From Vespula vulgaris (taxonomy: Eukaryota > Arthropoda > Insecta > Hymenoptera > Vespidae): a stretch of 64,000 nucleotides of DNA. This document shows, piece after piece, positions 52,171 through 64,000 of this stretch. The position numbers and the translations under genes are program-made. The notes beneath the pieces were generated by a model, which saw only the letters and a program-made list of their open reading frames with translations, was not told where the DNA came from and did not search any database. Each line of letters opens with the position of its first letter. Positions within the stretch are counted from its first letter, which is position 1. The stretch covers positions 5,536,900 to 5,600,899 of the forward strand of contig NC_066586.1 of the NCBI RefSeq assembly GCF_905475345.1, written 5' to 3'.

Positions 52171-55100
52171 GGACAGAAAAATATCCCCACGTATCGGTTT
52201 TTCTTAAAAGCGTAATCACGAAAGCTCCTCTTAACTATTTATAAACGATATTACTCTCGATTGTATACCTTGACATTTACATATATAAATTCTGATAAAA
52301 CAATATAATAGAATAATGTAAAATCACAATTGCTTCATTGTGAACTTTCTAATTTTATATACCAGAGCGATATCGAATGATCTTAAATTGTAATAATAGA
52401 ATATCGTTAATATGTTGATTACGTTTTTAAGAGAGCCATTAATATTTCGGAGATTCATTATTAAAGATATACAAGAACTGATAACCTATGTATTTAATTA
52501 CAAATTCTACGTTCTAAGCTTGGTACTTTGTTCCAATGAAACAAAAAGCGGTATACAGTTGGATTTTAATTAACATAAGACGATAGTTTATTTTAATAAG
52601 AGCTACATATTCTGATGAAGTAGAAAGAATATACTTTTCTTTTCTCTCTATCTTTCTTTATATCCTCCTCTTTGCTCGCACAGTCATTAATTTTCACTTT
52701 AGGAGTGCCTACACATTTCTTTACTTTCGCGAACTTCTTTATGTTGCTACCCGTATAACATCAAGGCACTCTATTTCTTTCTTTCAGACCGTTGAACATC
52801 CACATTGGCGAGAAAACTTTTTTAAGAAAAATTGAACGTTTAAATACAACGATAAAGTCAAAATAATTTTGTTTCGAATTTCTGTCTTTCAGAGATAATC
52901 GCGTATATGTAATGAAAGGACGAAATTAATTTCGATTCGACAAAGCCGTAATTTCAATGCTTAATAATATGCAGTTTGAATAGCATAAGTGTTCAATCCT
53001 ATTTTAGAAAGCATCGACCACTTTTCCAAGCATTAATAGGAAACGATGACTATTGTCATTCCAGGATTTTCCTGTATAAGTCGAATAATCAAGCGAATAA
53101 GATAATACTATGCGCTAATTGTTGCGGTTATCGTACAATTATTATTTGCTATGTCACATACTGAAATTCGCTCGTCACATTAATTTCATATTGATCCGTT
53201 AAATAAACTGTGTATTTTGTAATTGACTGTTAGCGTTATTAATGAGAAATTAATTTTACTTATCGACGTTGCCAAGCAACCTGAAATATTTCATTTGTAT
53301 AAGACCCAGACATTTCGTTCTCCTTAAATGAATCACAAAACGCGATAACCATTGTTAGTTCCTGATTATTTTCTTCACGAAGAGAGAAAATATTTTTGTG
53401 AGTTTTATTTATACTTACTTCGTATAATTATACCGTTCCGTCTTTATACATAACAAAAAAAAAAAAGAGAGAAAAAGAAATAAAAGAAGAAGAAAAACAA
53501 AACGTTCGTAATATCTGCATCCGTGAACATGAAATATTATTGTGAAATATTACAACGAGTATAAAGTAAAAAATACTGTAAATTTATTAATTATAAAGAA
53601 CAATCGTTTTGAAATAAAAAGGAGAAGGCTCTTTCTGTTTCGTAAATTATTATTAAATCATTTTGTTATTTGATTAGGAAACAAAAAAAAAAGAAGAAAA
53701 AAAAATATATGTATATGCGTGTGTGCACGTGCGTATAAGCGTGTAAAAATATTTATATCTCAATGATAAAAAATATAATTATTTTTGTTACATGTTTCAC
53801 TTTGTAAATGTGTCTTTTATTCGAATAATTACGATATGGAGAGTTAGTCAATTATGAACTCGTTATATTTCCACTTGTCCGATATCAACATTATTATTCA
53901 AACGTGTAGTAGGTGAGAGCAGTAGAAATACCGGAGAGACGGCTATGACAGAGGCATGCAGAAGTGATTAACATCGGATGCATTATTGTTCTGTTGCTTT
54001 TGAAAAGCTAATCGACCTTCACCATAGAAAGTAACAAAGAAAACATGAAATATTTCGAAAGAGGTAAAAGGCACGTACGTACATATATACCTATAGTAAT
54101 TTTTATTTTACCTTGCCTTTTTATCGATTAAACGAACAATAATAAATTTAATTAAAGATCGTTATAATTTTGTTCTCCTTTTGGATATTATTTTTCCATA
54201 AATAAATCCATTGAAAATTGATATTCCCAATGTAAAAAGGATTCGATTGAAACCAATTGGAATTCTCGTCGTAAAACTTAACTACGTAGTTGCGAACGAA
54301 TTATTCAAAAGATTTAATTTACCTTTATCTTTCTCGTAACGATCGTGCTTCGTAGTTACGGAAGGAGTATACAGAAGGATTAAAAATACGTGACGTTTCG
54401 TGGACAATTAACGTAGCTTTCCACGTAATTATGGAAACAATGACACTATGATCAATACGGACCATCATGGAGTATGTTTGATACACAAGACAATCCTGTG
54501 TTTCGTCACGTTTTACGGATATAAAAAAAAAAAGAAGAAAAAAAAAACAATGTTTCGTTATTATATCTTAGCAAAAATTATATTGATCATTGATTTTCCA
54601 AATATAATTATTATATTATTCGATTAATCAACATATTTGCATTCCCATAACAATTGGAACGTACGATCGGTAGTTCGAGTATTATTTGTCACTTGTAATT
54701 AGTGACTAATCGAATGGTTAATTTAAATTCTAAGTACACGACAATCCGGTGGGAGTTTACTATTAGTACATAGTCAAAGCCTTAGTTGACTCGTTCCTAA
54801 TGTTTACATTATCTTCATAAACACATATAATACACGTATAATCTTGCAATATATTCAGAGATGTACGTTAAGTACAAAGTATAAAAGAAAAAAGAAAAAA
54901 AAGAAGAAAAAAAAAGAAAGAAAGAAAGAAAGAAAGGAATAAGGAAAGAAAAACAACTACGATGGTTGTAAGTTTTAAGGATGAAGAAAGTATTCTTTTT
55001 ATCGCTAATTAAGATTCTCCCCTCTTGTATTCAGAGTTATTTATGTAAGTTTAACGAGATTCTCTAAGAAAAAGGGAAAATGAAAAAAAAAGAAATAAAT

Positions 55101-56866
55101 AAATGAATGAATGAATGAATAAAAAAAAGGAGGAGTACTTTAGGTATTTTGAAAGAGATAACTATGCAACTTTTATCGTTCGGTTTAGTTAGAAAGTTCT
55201 CCTATCCATCTGTCTTCCTTTCTTTTGTCTCATACAAATGGGTCGGTGTTCTATTTCTGCACTGGTCTCTACTTACTAACACGGAATATAGAAAAGTCCT
55301 TGTAAACCTCTTATCGTTCATAACCTTATCTATACTGTTTGCTTTCGAGTTGGTTGTTTTTTTTGTTCTTCTTTTTTTCCTTTCTTTCTCTTCTTTTTTT
55401 TCCTTTTTTTTTCATAAAAATCCTCACCCTCTCGATGATACGCCATATGGTGCGTATATTCAATATATATTTATCAACATTTACAAGCCGTTATTTATAA
55501 CATCGTAAATTTACCTTTCGCATTAACGATCGATCAATATGAAAATATCGATGTGCAGATTATTTGTGCAGGCGATAATATAACGAATCTTGTGGAATAA
55601 TCAATTTAATTGGATTTTCTGAGGCATATATAATCGACAGGATGCAATGGTTTAAATGATACAATGATCATAAATGATGATATGCGTTACCGATCAGTCG
55701 ATTTTATTAGTCGTCTGTAAACCACTTTTGATTTTACAGTTCATTCGTAAACGTCGAAGGAACGTTACCGAACGTTATCTCCATTAACAAACGTTCGTTT
55801 CGTTTACGTATAACTTGTTTCTTTAATTTTCAATTCGGAAACATTACGGACATCGTCTGTTTGTAACAAGGTTAAATGAGTTCAACTAAAGATAAATTGC
55901 AATTCCTATTGCGTATCGAATGAAATAACCTCTTTCTATTCCATTTAGTTAAATCAACTCGATAGATTCGTGGTCTTTCTTCGAATCGTATGTTCTTCAA
56001 AAGAAAAAAAGAGAAAAAAGAGAAAAAGAAAAGACAAGCTTTTTATACCATCGAAATGTATCAAACTTTCTTCTCAAATCAAATTAACGATTTATCCTTG
56101 AACTTTTCGTTTCTCCTCCTTCTTCTTCTTCTTTTTCTTTTACTTCTTCTTTTCTTTTTTTTTTCTGTTTCTTCGATTTATTTCCTTCCTTTTTTCCTTT
56201 TACTTTTTAATAATCTTGCAAAAAATATAATTATTACAGAACGATCAATAAACGATATTATTTAAACAATTTATTACATTACAATATTAAGCAATGAAAA
56301 AAATATAAACCTCGTTGATGAAAAAATAACGCGTGATTCCATTATCTTAATGCCGCGAATGTGAAAGGTGTAAGACAGTGAATTTTCTTTTTTGTATACG
56401 CGTTCGTCACGTCTGTCTCTTTCCAATGACCCTTAAGTGCAGACCAGAGAATCCAGAAAGAGAAGAGAAGAGGCGAGATATACTTGGCTCATAAAAGTTG
56501 TCCTCGACTGCAAAAGGCGCATCTTCCTTTCCCCATTTTCTTACAACGGTGTCGCACGACATAGGAAGTGAGTTTATGCAGGGCAATGAGCCATGAAACC
56601 GACGAAAATGTTTGCCCGGAATAACCAGAAATAAAGAGAGAGGGAGGAAGAGAGAGCGAGAGAGAGAGAGAGAAGAAAAAGTCTCGTCACTTGAGAAGCA
56701 TCCTCGACTTTTCTTTTAACTTTTTAACGAATTCATCGTTCCTTTCTTTTTGATATGATATTTATATAAGTGCTATCCGATATCTTAACAAATTTATTCT
56801 TTTCTTTCTACTCAGTTTTGCAACTAAAATAAATTGATTTTTTATAAACCCTGATAGAAAGTGATT

Positions 56867-56867
<1 letters not shown>

Positions 56868-56938
<71 letters not shown>
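56868..56938. repeat. (TA)n microsatellite
   Basis: About 34 AT units with one GT interruption near the end. Confidence 0.95.
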
Positions 56939-56939
<1 letters not shown>

Positions 56940-57058
56940 GGTACTCAACGATAAGAAAGAGATAAAATTCTATGCCATGATGAAGTATTCCTTTCGTGAA
57001 ACGTTAGTATGGAATTTGAAGGAATAAGGAGATCGTAGAGAAATGACGGAGGGAATTT

Positions 57059-57113
57059 TCAGAAAGAGACAGAAAGAAAAAGAGGGAGAGGGAGAGAGAG
57101 AGAGAGAGAAGGG

Positions 57114-57144
<31 letters not shown>

Positions 57145-57184
57145 GGAGAAAGAGAGAAAGAGAGAGATAGAAATAAAGAAAAAG
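57059..57184. repeat. GA/GGGA purine repeat
   Basis: Purine-only tract with GAGGGAGA and AG units. Confidence 0.9.
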
Positions 57185-57851
57185 GGAGATCCTCGTTTAG
57201 TGATTTAAATTGGTTCATTTCGCACGACCGCCTTGAATCTCGTATCTGTTGGAATACAAAAGAACGAAATCTCGATATCTTACAAATCGATTTGCTTTAG
57301 AATAGATAGAATAGGATAAAAACCGAATCGTAAGGCAAAGAGAAAGCTCTTTTATTTTTGGTAAAACTATGCCGACTTAACAAGGGAATAAGAAATCTTC
57401 TTTCGAACAGTCAGATCGTACGGATATCTTGTTATCAGTGTTTCCACATAAATCGACGATCATATATGTATATATATATATATACTTGTGTATGTATATA
57501 TATTTATATACGTATTCAATCGATACGAGTAACAAAGCTTGATAAAAAGAAAATCGTTGAAAAATCGTCCGATACGAGCTTGAAAATAATAATAACGTAA
57601 CGTTTCATTATCTTCACGTTAGACGCATAAACGCGAATTGTACTTTCCCATAAGAGATACGATTGAATCGAACGCAATCACACAATACGTTAAATTCGGT
57701 TTGCAGTGGAAAACGCGAGAAAGCTGTCAAGGAAACACTAATCCGTAACAGCATCGGTTTTGAGATAAAGGACGTCCTCTATCCAATCGTTGTAAAAGAC
57801 TCTGGTTCGAAACTATTACCACTACTACTATCTCTTTTTTCTATGATGTAG

Positions 57852-57899
57852 AGAGAAAGAGAAAGAGAGAGAGAGAGAGACAGAGACAGAGAAAAAGAA

Positions 57900-57944
<45 letters not shown>
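57852..57944. repeat. GA/GACA purine repeat
   Basis: AG units with GACAGA and GAAAAA interruptions. Confidence 0.9.
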
Positions 57945-58803
57945 GGAAAAGCTTCCCTTTTACTCGAATCATCCTTCGTACTTCGAAATATCGAGAGATT
58001 AACTCAACCAGTATCAAGCCTCCAAGAGTTTTCTCTACCCTATTGCCAGTTTCCCCTCGCCATTTCCCTTCGACATGGAAGGAAGCAACTTTTTTTTTCT
58101 TTTCTTTTCTTTTTTTTCTTTTTTTTTTTACCCTAAAAAGTCCTATTCATCGCGATACAATCTAAGTTCCTTTCGTTTACGAACAGTACCTAACATATCC
58201 GGAAGGGACAATCGAGTATACTATATATCGTTTCCTTACGATTAGATCTGACGAAAGAGAAAAAAAAGAAAAGAAAAGAATTCGATTTTATTTAGAGATC
58301 CTTATTTCCAATTCCTATAGGAATTCGATTCTTCTAATCGCTCTAAATGATAAAAAATTGTCGACTTTTTTTACTTCACTGAATCATTAGATTCGTATAA
58401 TTTACTATAAGGTTCTGTTTATTATGGTGTAACGTAAACAACTTGTCTGTATAATGGAAATGCATAGAATATGAGAGCTTCGCTTCTCGTTATATTGCTT
58501 CAACAGTATGGAGGATGAAAAAGGAAAGGGAAATTCGTGACGGTGGATGATCGATATGCATTCTTTCTTCTCTCTCTCTCTCTCTCTCTCGTCTCTTCTT
58601 TTCTCTCCTTTTCGCTTCTCTCACTCTTCAGGGAGACAACACCTACGTCATCACCTTCGCTTGCGTTTCGTGTCGCGATAAGATAAGGATTATCCGTTCA
58701 GAATAGTTATTAGGCTCATCACGTCGATCGATAGACGATGTTTCATCTCGATGGAATATGTCAGACTTTTCTTCCTTGCTTTTTTCTTGATTATTATTAT
58801 TTT

Positions 58804-58885
58804 TTCTCTTCTTTTCGTTCTTTATTTTTTCTCATTTTTTTTTCTTTATTTTTTACTTTCTTTTTTTTTTTCTTTTTTTTTCTTA
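58804..58885. repeat. T-rich tract
   Basis: Poly-T/TTTC tract of about 80 bases, low complexity. Confidence 0.7.
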
Positions 58886-59891
58886 ATATTTCTCTCTAAC
58901 GTTCGATACTACATCTCGTAATTATCTAGATTGATGAAAAACCGAGATCATTGAGGAGGATTAACGTCAAAGTCGAGCTCCTTATGAAATTTCGATGTAA
59001 AACACACGAGAGGTTTTAAACTCTCTTTTGCTTTAAATTAAGCCATCTTCTTTCAACGAAATTAATTACAAAGATTAGAAAGGAATCGTTAGTTTTAGCA
59101 AAGCTGTCGGGCGCAATCTCGTTTATTAAAATATTTGACAACAGGTAACCACAGCTTTATCTTCTGATACATTCGAGCGAACTTTCTAGGAAACTATTCT
59201 CGTTATATTCGCAAAAACTTGAACAAACTAAATCAAGAGAATCGATTGATCGAACCATCTACTATCTTATTCCGTTCTGTGAATAGATGGATTCAATAAT
59301 CGATATAGTTTCAGTTGAAGTAGCCATAGAGACGGTCAAAGAGCTTGATGTTTCATTAAATCTGCGTCAAAATCAGCGTCGGCTACGTTAGGTACATTTA
59401 CCTTTTTTCTTAACGTATCGATAATGTTAGATATTTAGATTGAGAATAAACAAAGGGAAAAATCGATTCTAATTTCCATTCCAACTCGATTAATTCCTAT
59501 TTTAGTCTTTACAGAAATTTTAGTTAGTCTGTAACGATGCGCGGCAACTTTGATTGGCTCAAAAGGTCAGTATTGATTTTCGTAACGGATCGTGCGCGTT
59601 CACAAGACGACGACCGATAGATAAAAGCCGTACTTGTGATCTTCAATGTATTTTCTGACGAATCGAATTACATCTTCTTCGTTTTTTTTTTGGTAACATT
59701 TCCTTTTTGTTTTGTTTTTTATTTTATTTTATTTTATTTTTTTTTCATAATTTGCCCATCCATTTTTCTTGAATAACGTATCAAACGTATCACAAATCTC
59801 GTCGAGTTAAAGTCGAAATTTTCCAAAAGACCGCAAGATATAACAGGGGTTCGTTTTCATGTCGTTAATAATGTATTTCCTTCAGAGTTTT

Positions 59892-59899
59892 TGACGTCA
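59892..59899. promoter_or_regulatory. CRE palindrome TGACGTCA
   Basis: A second perfect CRE in the same gene-poor stretch, 13.4 kb from the first. Confidence 0.25.
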
Positions 59900-62296
59900 T
59901 CTATCATGTTACTACATTTAACAACATACTTGACGTTCTCAATGGCATTCTCAATATTTCGAGCTATTTCTAAACGGCTTTATCACTGGACCCATTCAAC
60001 TCGTATTATTTACGCTTATCATCGCGATATATATTTTTCTTCCGGCAAAATTTGCATAATCCAAATGGAATGTATTAAAACTTCGTTTGAAATTATTTTT
60101 GTCGTTGTTTATAAAATCTCACATTTTATCGAACGAATTATTAGTATCTTTGATTGTTATATTCTGGTCATCCATTTTTTAACGCATTCGATATAATATC
60201 GCCAAAGGTTGGTTATTTGAGGTAAATATTATTATTGATTCTCGACGTACGCGATATGTAATAACTTCGTAAATCGTTCGGATTTATATATAAAGGAAAT
60301 ATTTTTCATGGTTTTGCATATGAAATAGTTTATTTGATCTATCGAACGTACGAAAGAATATCTTTTATTATAGAAAAAAATCATTAGTTATTTCACGCCA
60401 TTACGATATTTTTTAATATAACGCTTTACATATACGAACTAATAAACAAGATTTTTATTATTATTTCAGTTAGGTAATTTTTTTTTCACTATTGTTAATG
60501 TTAGAATAAGAAATAATATTTTTCTCAACCGTGACTATAAAGATCTTTGCAGAAAATAAAGTGGATAAAAGAATTATATCATTAAAAAAAAAAAATATAT
60601 AGATATATAAATTCTTAATCAGCGATACATCACCACCATTTATTATCAAGAAATATGACATAAATGAATCAACTCTTCCGCACAATAAGGAAAACTAAAA
60701 GTAAAATAAGAATTAGAGCGATCTTGACAGTGATTAAATACTAGTTTTATCTTCCTCTTTCTTTTAACATTTATTTAAATATAATGAAAAAAAATTTACC
60801 TTTTTATTGTTTTGAAATTAAATAAAGTTTATATTAGAAAAAGTCCTTTTTTATTTAATATTAATATCCCGCTATAGACAAGTCCTATGTCCCGTATGAA
60901 AAGAAATTTGTATAACGAAGAATGTATCTTTCACGTTATGGGCAATATAGATATCAATCGAATATTATCATCAGTCAGAATTCATTTGTCGATAGATAAT
61001 TTTTATGACATTTGATATGTTAGTAATCGTGTTATCTAACCAGATATAATATTTCGATTAAAGTAGATCGATGCATTAAGGATTCATCGTAATTGCCAAT
61101 GACAGATTCTTTGAATTTTTATCGCATTTGATTGCAAGATAATTAATAACGTGTCGAACGTATTAGTCGATCACATATCAACAAGAAATATTAAACATTA
61201 ACCTGTTAATCGGAAAAAATTTTCGATCGTCAAACGTGGGTAGAAAACTAGATCAGATTGAATGAAACGTAGAATAAAAAAATTGGTGTATTTAACATTT
61301 TCTTTCTTCCTTTTTTTTTTGTTTTTAATTGGAATGAAAAACAAATGATTTATTTTTCCTATCAAAAAGAGAAATGAAACGTCGATGAGAAGTTCAATGA
61401 ATGATTGAACGTAATATAAATTTCTTTTTCAACTGAAACGAGAAGATAAATAATCCGTGAAAATAAATGGCTCATGGAGTACGGATCACGGATCAGGGAG
61501 CAGGAGTATGAGCAAGAATTCCAATAAATATATTTTATTAGATTTTCTAAAAAATTTACGTAGTAAAATATCTAGTTTGGTATTGATGAATACATTATCA
61601 ATGTAATTTCTACTAAACTGCTCATTCAGAATTTCAATCGAACGATCATAAGAGAACCCACGAGGAATATTATTGTTGATTGGACGACATCCATTATGGA
61701 TATATGCGTTTATAATCGAAATTACAAGTTATCGCAGAGATTGTATAGCAATATGACAATATGAGAATGAGAGGAATTCAATGGTATAAAATTTATCCAC
61801 TTGTTTATTTTATACGAAAAGAAAAAAAAAATCAAAGCCTATTAAATGTACAAAAATCGATGGAACATCGATAGATACTTTCGTAATATCTTCGTATTAA
61901 CATTTATATTTGTCAAATGTATATTCAAAAATTTTGTATTTTCTTTGTTTTATTTATTGATCCTCATTGATTACAAATTTGATGATAGGAAGACTAGTGT
62001 GATGCTCCTTCAATTTATCCCCCTATTGGTTACACTGTAATTAATTCTACAGAACACGTAGAGGCTTCTCGAGTAGTTCTACTTATTGCTATATATAGTT
62101 CTATAATGGTTAGATTGGAAGTAGCTAATAATGTAAACATTATATAGCAAACATTTAACACGATGAAGCTCCTCGCGAAATTTCAATAAATAACAGAATA
62201 GAACTTAGTTGTTTAATCGGTCAAAGAAGCATTATAAGAGGTAACAGAAATTACAATAAAATTATTAATTACTATGTAAAGTAATAAATCGATACG

Positions 62297-62299
62297 AGT

Positions 62300-62341
<42 letters not shown>
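62297..62341. repeat. (GA)n microsatellite
   Basis: About 20 AG units. Confidence 0.9.
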
Positions 62342-62342
<1 letters not shown>

Positions 62343-64000
62343 GAAATAATAGAACAATAAGCAACTACCTATTGAAAAACTATATATAGTCAGTCATTTC
62401 AAAGCAAAGGATATCGAAAGTTTCGTCTGACGAAATAGGGAACGTTTTTGGTACGATAATGAAGAAAGTAAAGAGGGGATAGTATTCACAGTCAGATGCA
62501 GTAAACAAAGACAACAAAGGATCTTAGAGAGTCTTCATAGACAATTGAATCGTCTGATAACTATAGAACGATGTCTGCAACGACTAATAGATGTGCCACC
62601 TGTTTCACGCATTAGAGTAGATTCATACATAGTATTACATCAATGTTATATATCACGCATCTATGAAACGGATGTATTTAGCGATACACTAAGGATATAT
62701 TACGCGTGTGTATGTACGTGTGTCTGTGTTAAGATCCATTATATTTCATATATTCAAGATAATTAAGTATCTGATTCACGACATAACACTTTCAACGAAT
62801 ATAGGATTCAAGTAACTGACGTATCAATTTCAATGTGCCACATGATTCCCTATTTTCTATCTTCATTAGACATAATCCGTACGTACCCCATATCATTGCA
62901 TAATCCAGAACATACGTATACATTACTTTAACTCTATCATAATTTTCTGAATTCCTCGATCGACTCATAATATCGTACATATCTTTTGCAATATTTCGAA
63001 TCTGCAGTGTAATCAGTGAATCATCTGCGGAAATGGCTCGCTAGTTATTGACGAATAAATGTTGATGCGGTTAGATGAATTGCAATATCGGATAAATCCG
63101 TTGTTCGCATAGTTCCATGAGTGTTGCGCGAATGGAGATTGATAGAAAGAGATATTCAAGAGGAGAATGATGAAAGAAAGAGAGAGAGAGACAGAGAAAG
63201 AGACAGACAGAAGAGATGAGAAGGGTTAGTTTTGTTGGAAGGGTTTGAAGAGAAAGGGAGAGGATTCTAAAGGCTTAATTTGGTAGCAGCAATGAAAGGA
63301 ACGTTATTTAGTGCAAACCGTGCGATATGATAAGTGTACCACCCATCGGATTATGAAAGCGATATAGAGTCTTGATCCACTGCCCTCGAATCTAGTTTCT
63401 AAACGTAGCACGAAGCAATCGTACATTATACGTGATCTTCGATCGTTCCTCGTTGCTCGATACTCGAACGTTACGATGAGTCTAGCGATTTTCAGCGAAT
63501 ACGACGTAGGAATCTATGGGAAGCTGAAGTATTCAACTGGAACTTCCAAGTCGTCCTAGATATTGACTTTTATCTCGATACTTTCGTATATCTTTTTCTT
63601 TTTTTTTTTTTCTTTCGTTTTTATATTGAAAAATAAAACAAGAGGATAAGAAATAAAAAATTCTGATGAAATATATTTTCTATGCAGAAGAAATATTGAT
63701 TTTGAAGTTTTCAAAATATAGGATATATACATATGCACGTTAACTATGAGATAAATAGAGTAAAAATATTCGGACAAAGAAGGTCATTATAAATATATCC
63801 ATAGAAGATAGTAACCATTCCTCCATCTTGTAGTTTTCGTAATTATAGATTTTGAATGTGATTGATTCAAGTGATATTAAGAGTTAAAATCTATCCAATT
63901 TCCCGATATGTTCGATATTTAATTAAATATTTTAGATGAAACTCGAAGAAGACGATAACCCAATAACGATAACTCCGTTAATTGGTTAAGTGTCGTTATG

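Noticed and set aside
62545..62980. Open frames of 60-73 codons on both strands
   Set aside because: Composition is fairly normal, and I looked for transposase or receptor motifs, but none is visible and neither frame has splice support.

Overview
This is an AT-rich nuclear window from an animal, almost certainly an insect. Coding sequence is split into short exons by GT-AG introns, many under 120 bases. The intergenic DNA is full of (GA/CT)n, (TA)n and other microsatellites, and all recognisable genes have insect or metazoan relatives. The repeat style, compact introns and absence of obvious transposons suggest Hymenoptera (bee, wasp or ant); that is inference.

Layout. 1-5.3 kb: mostly non-coding, with microsatellites, an AP-1-like motif cluster and one possible exon. 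5.4-8.7 kb (+): a six-exon mitochondrial-type malate dehydrogenase paralogue that has lost its catalytic histidine and the substrate-binding arginines. 10.8-11.6 kb (-): a two-exon CYB5D1-like cytochrome b5 domain protein. 12.9-13.5 kb: a run of hairpins and a probable non-coding first exon. 14.9-17.8 kb (+): GMP synthase in eight coding exons, complete. 18.1-23.0 kb (-): the translesion polymerase REV1 in six coding exons, convergent with GMP synthase; it carries four ubiquitin-binding motifs, and its C-terminal domain is spread over three exons, one only 47 bases long. 24.4-26.3 kb (-): the mitochondrial 2-oxoglutarate/malate carrier (SLC25A11) in six exons. 31.6-46.0 kb (-): fourteen exons of an ELK-type voltage-gated potassium channel (KCNH3/4/8 family) from the PAS domain to the stop codon. 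Its short N-terminal start exon was not found and probably lies beyond 64 kb. 46-64 kb: 18 kb of microsatellite-rich DNA without a recognisable gene, probably ELK intron 1 or its upstream region.

The genes form no operon-like unit; this is an ordinary chromosomal neighbourhood. GMP synthase (purine synthesis), REV1 (lesion bypass) and SLC25A11 (malate-aspartate shuttle) are conserved housekeeping genes; ELK is a neuronal channel gene with long introns. The MDH-like protein and SLC25A11 touch the same metabolite (malate), but nothing shows that this is more than coincidence.

Exon boundaries were read by eye, requiring GT-AG sites, matching phase, and continuity with remembered family sequences. 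Internal junctions of GMPS, REV1, SLC25A11, CYB5D1 and ELK all close in frame. I found no RNA gene, CRISPR array or intact mobile element that I could support.
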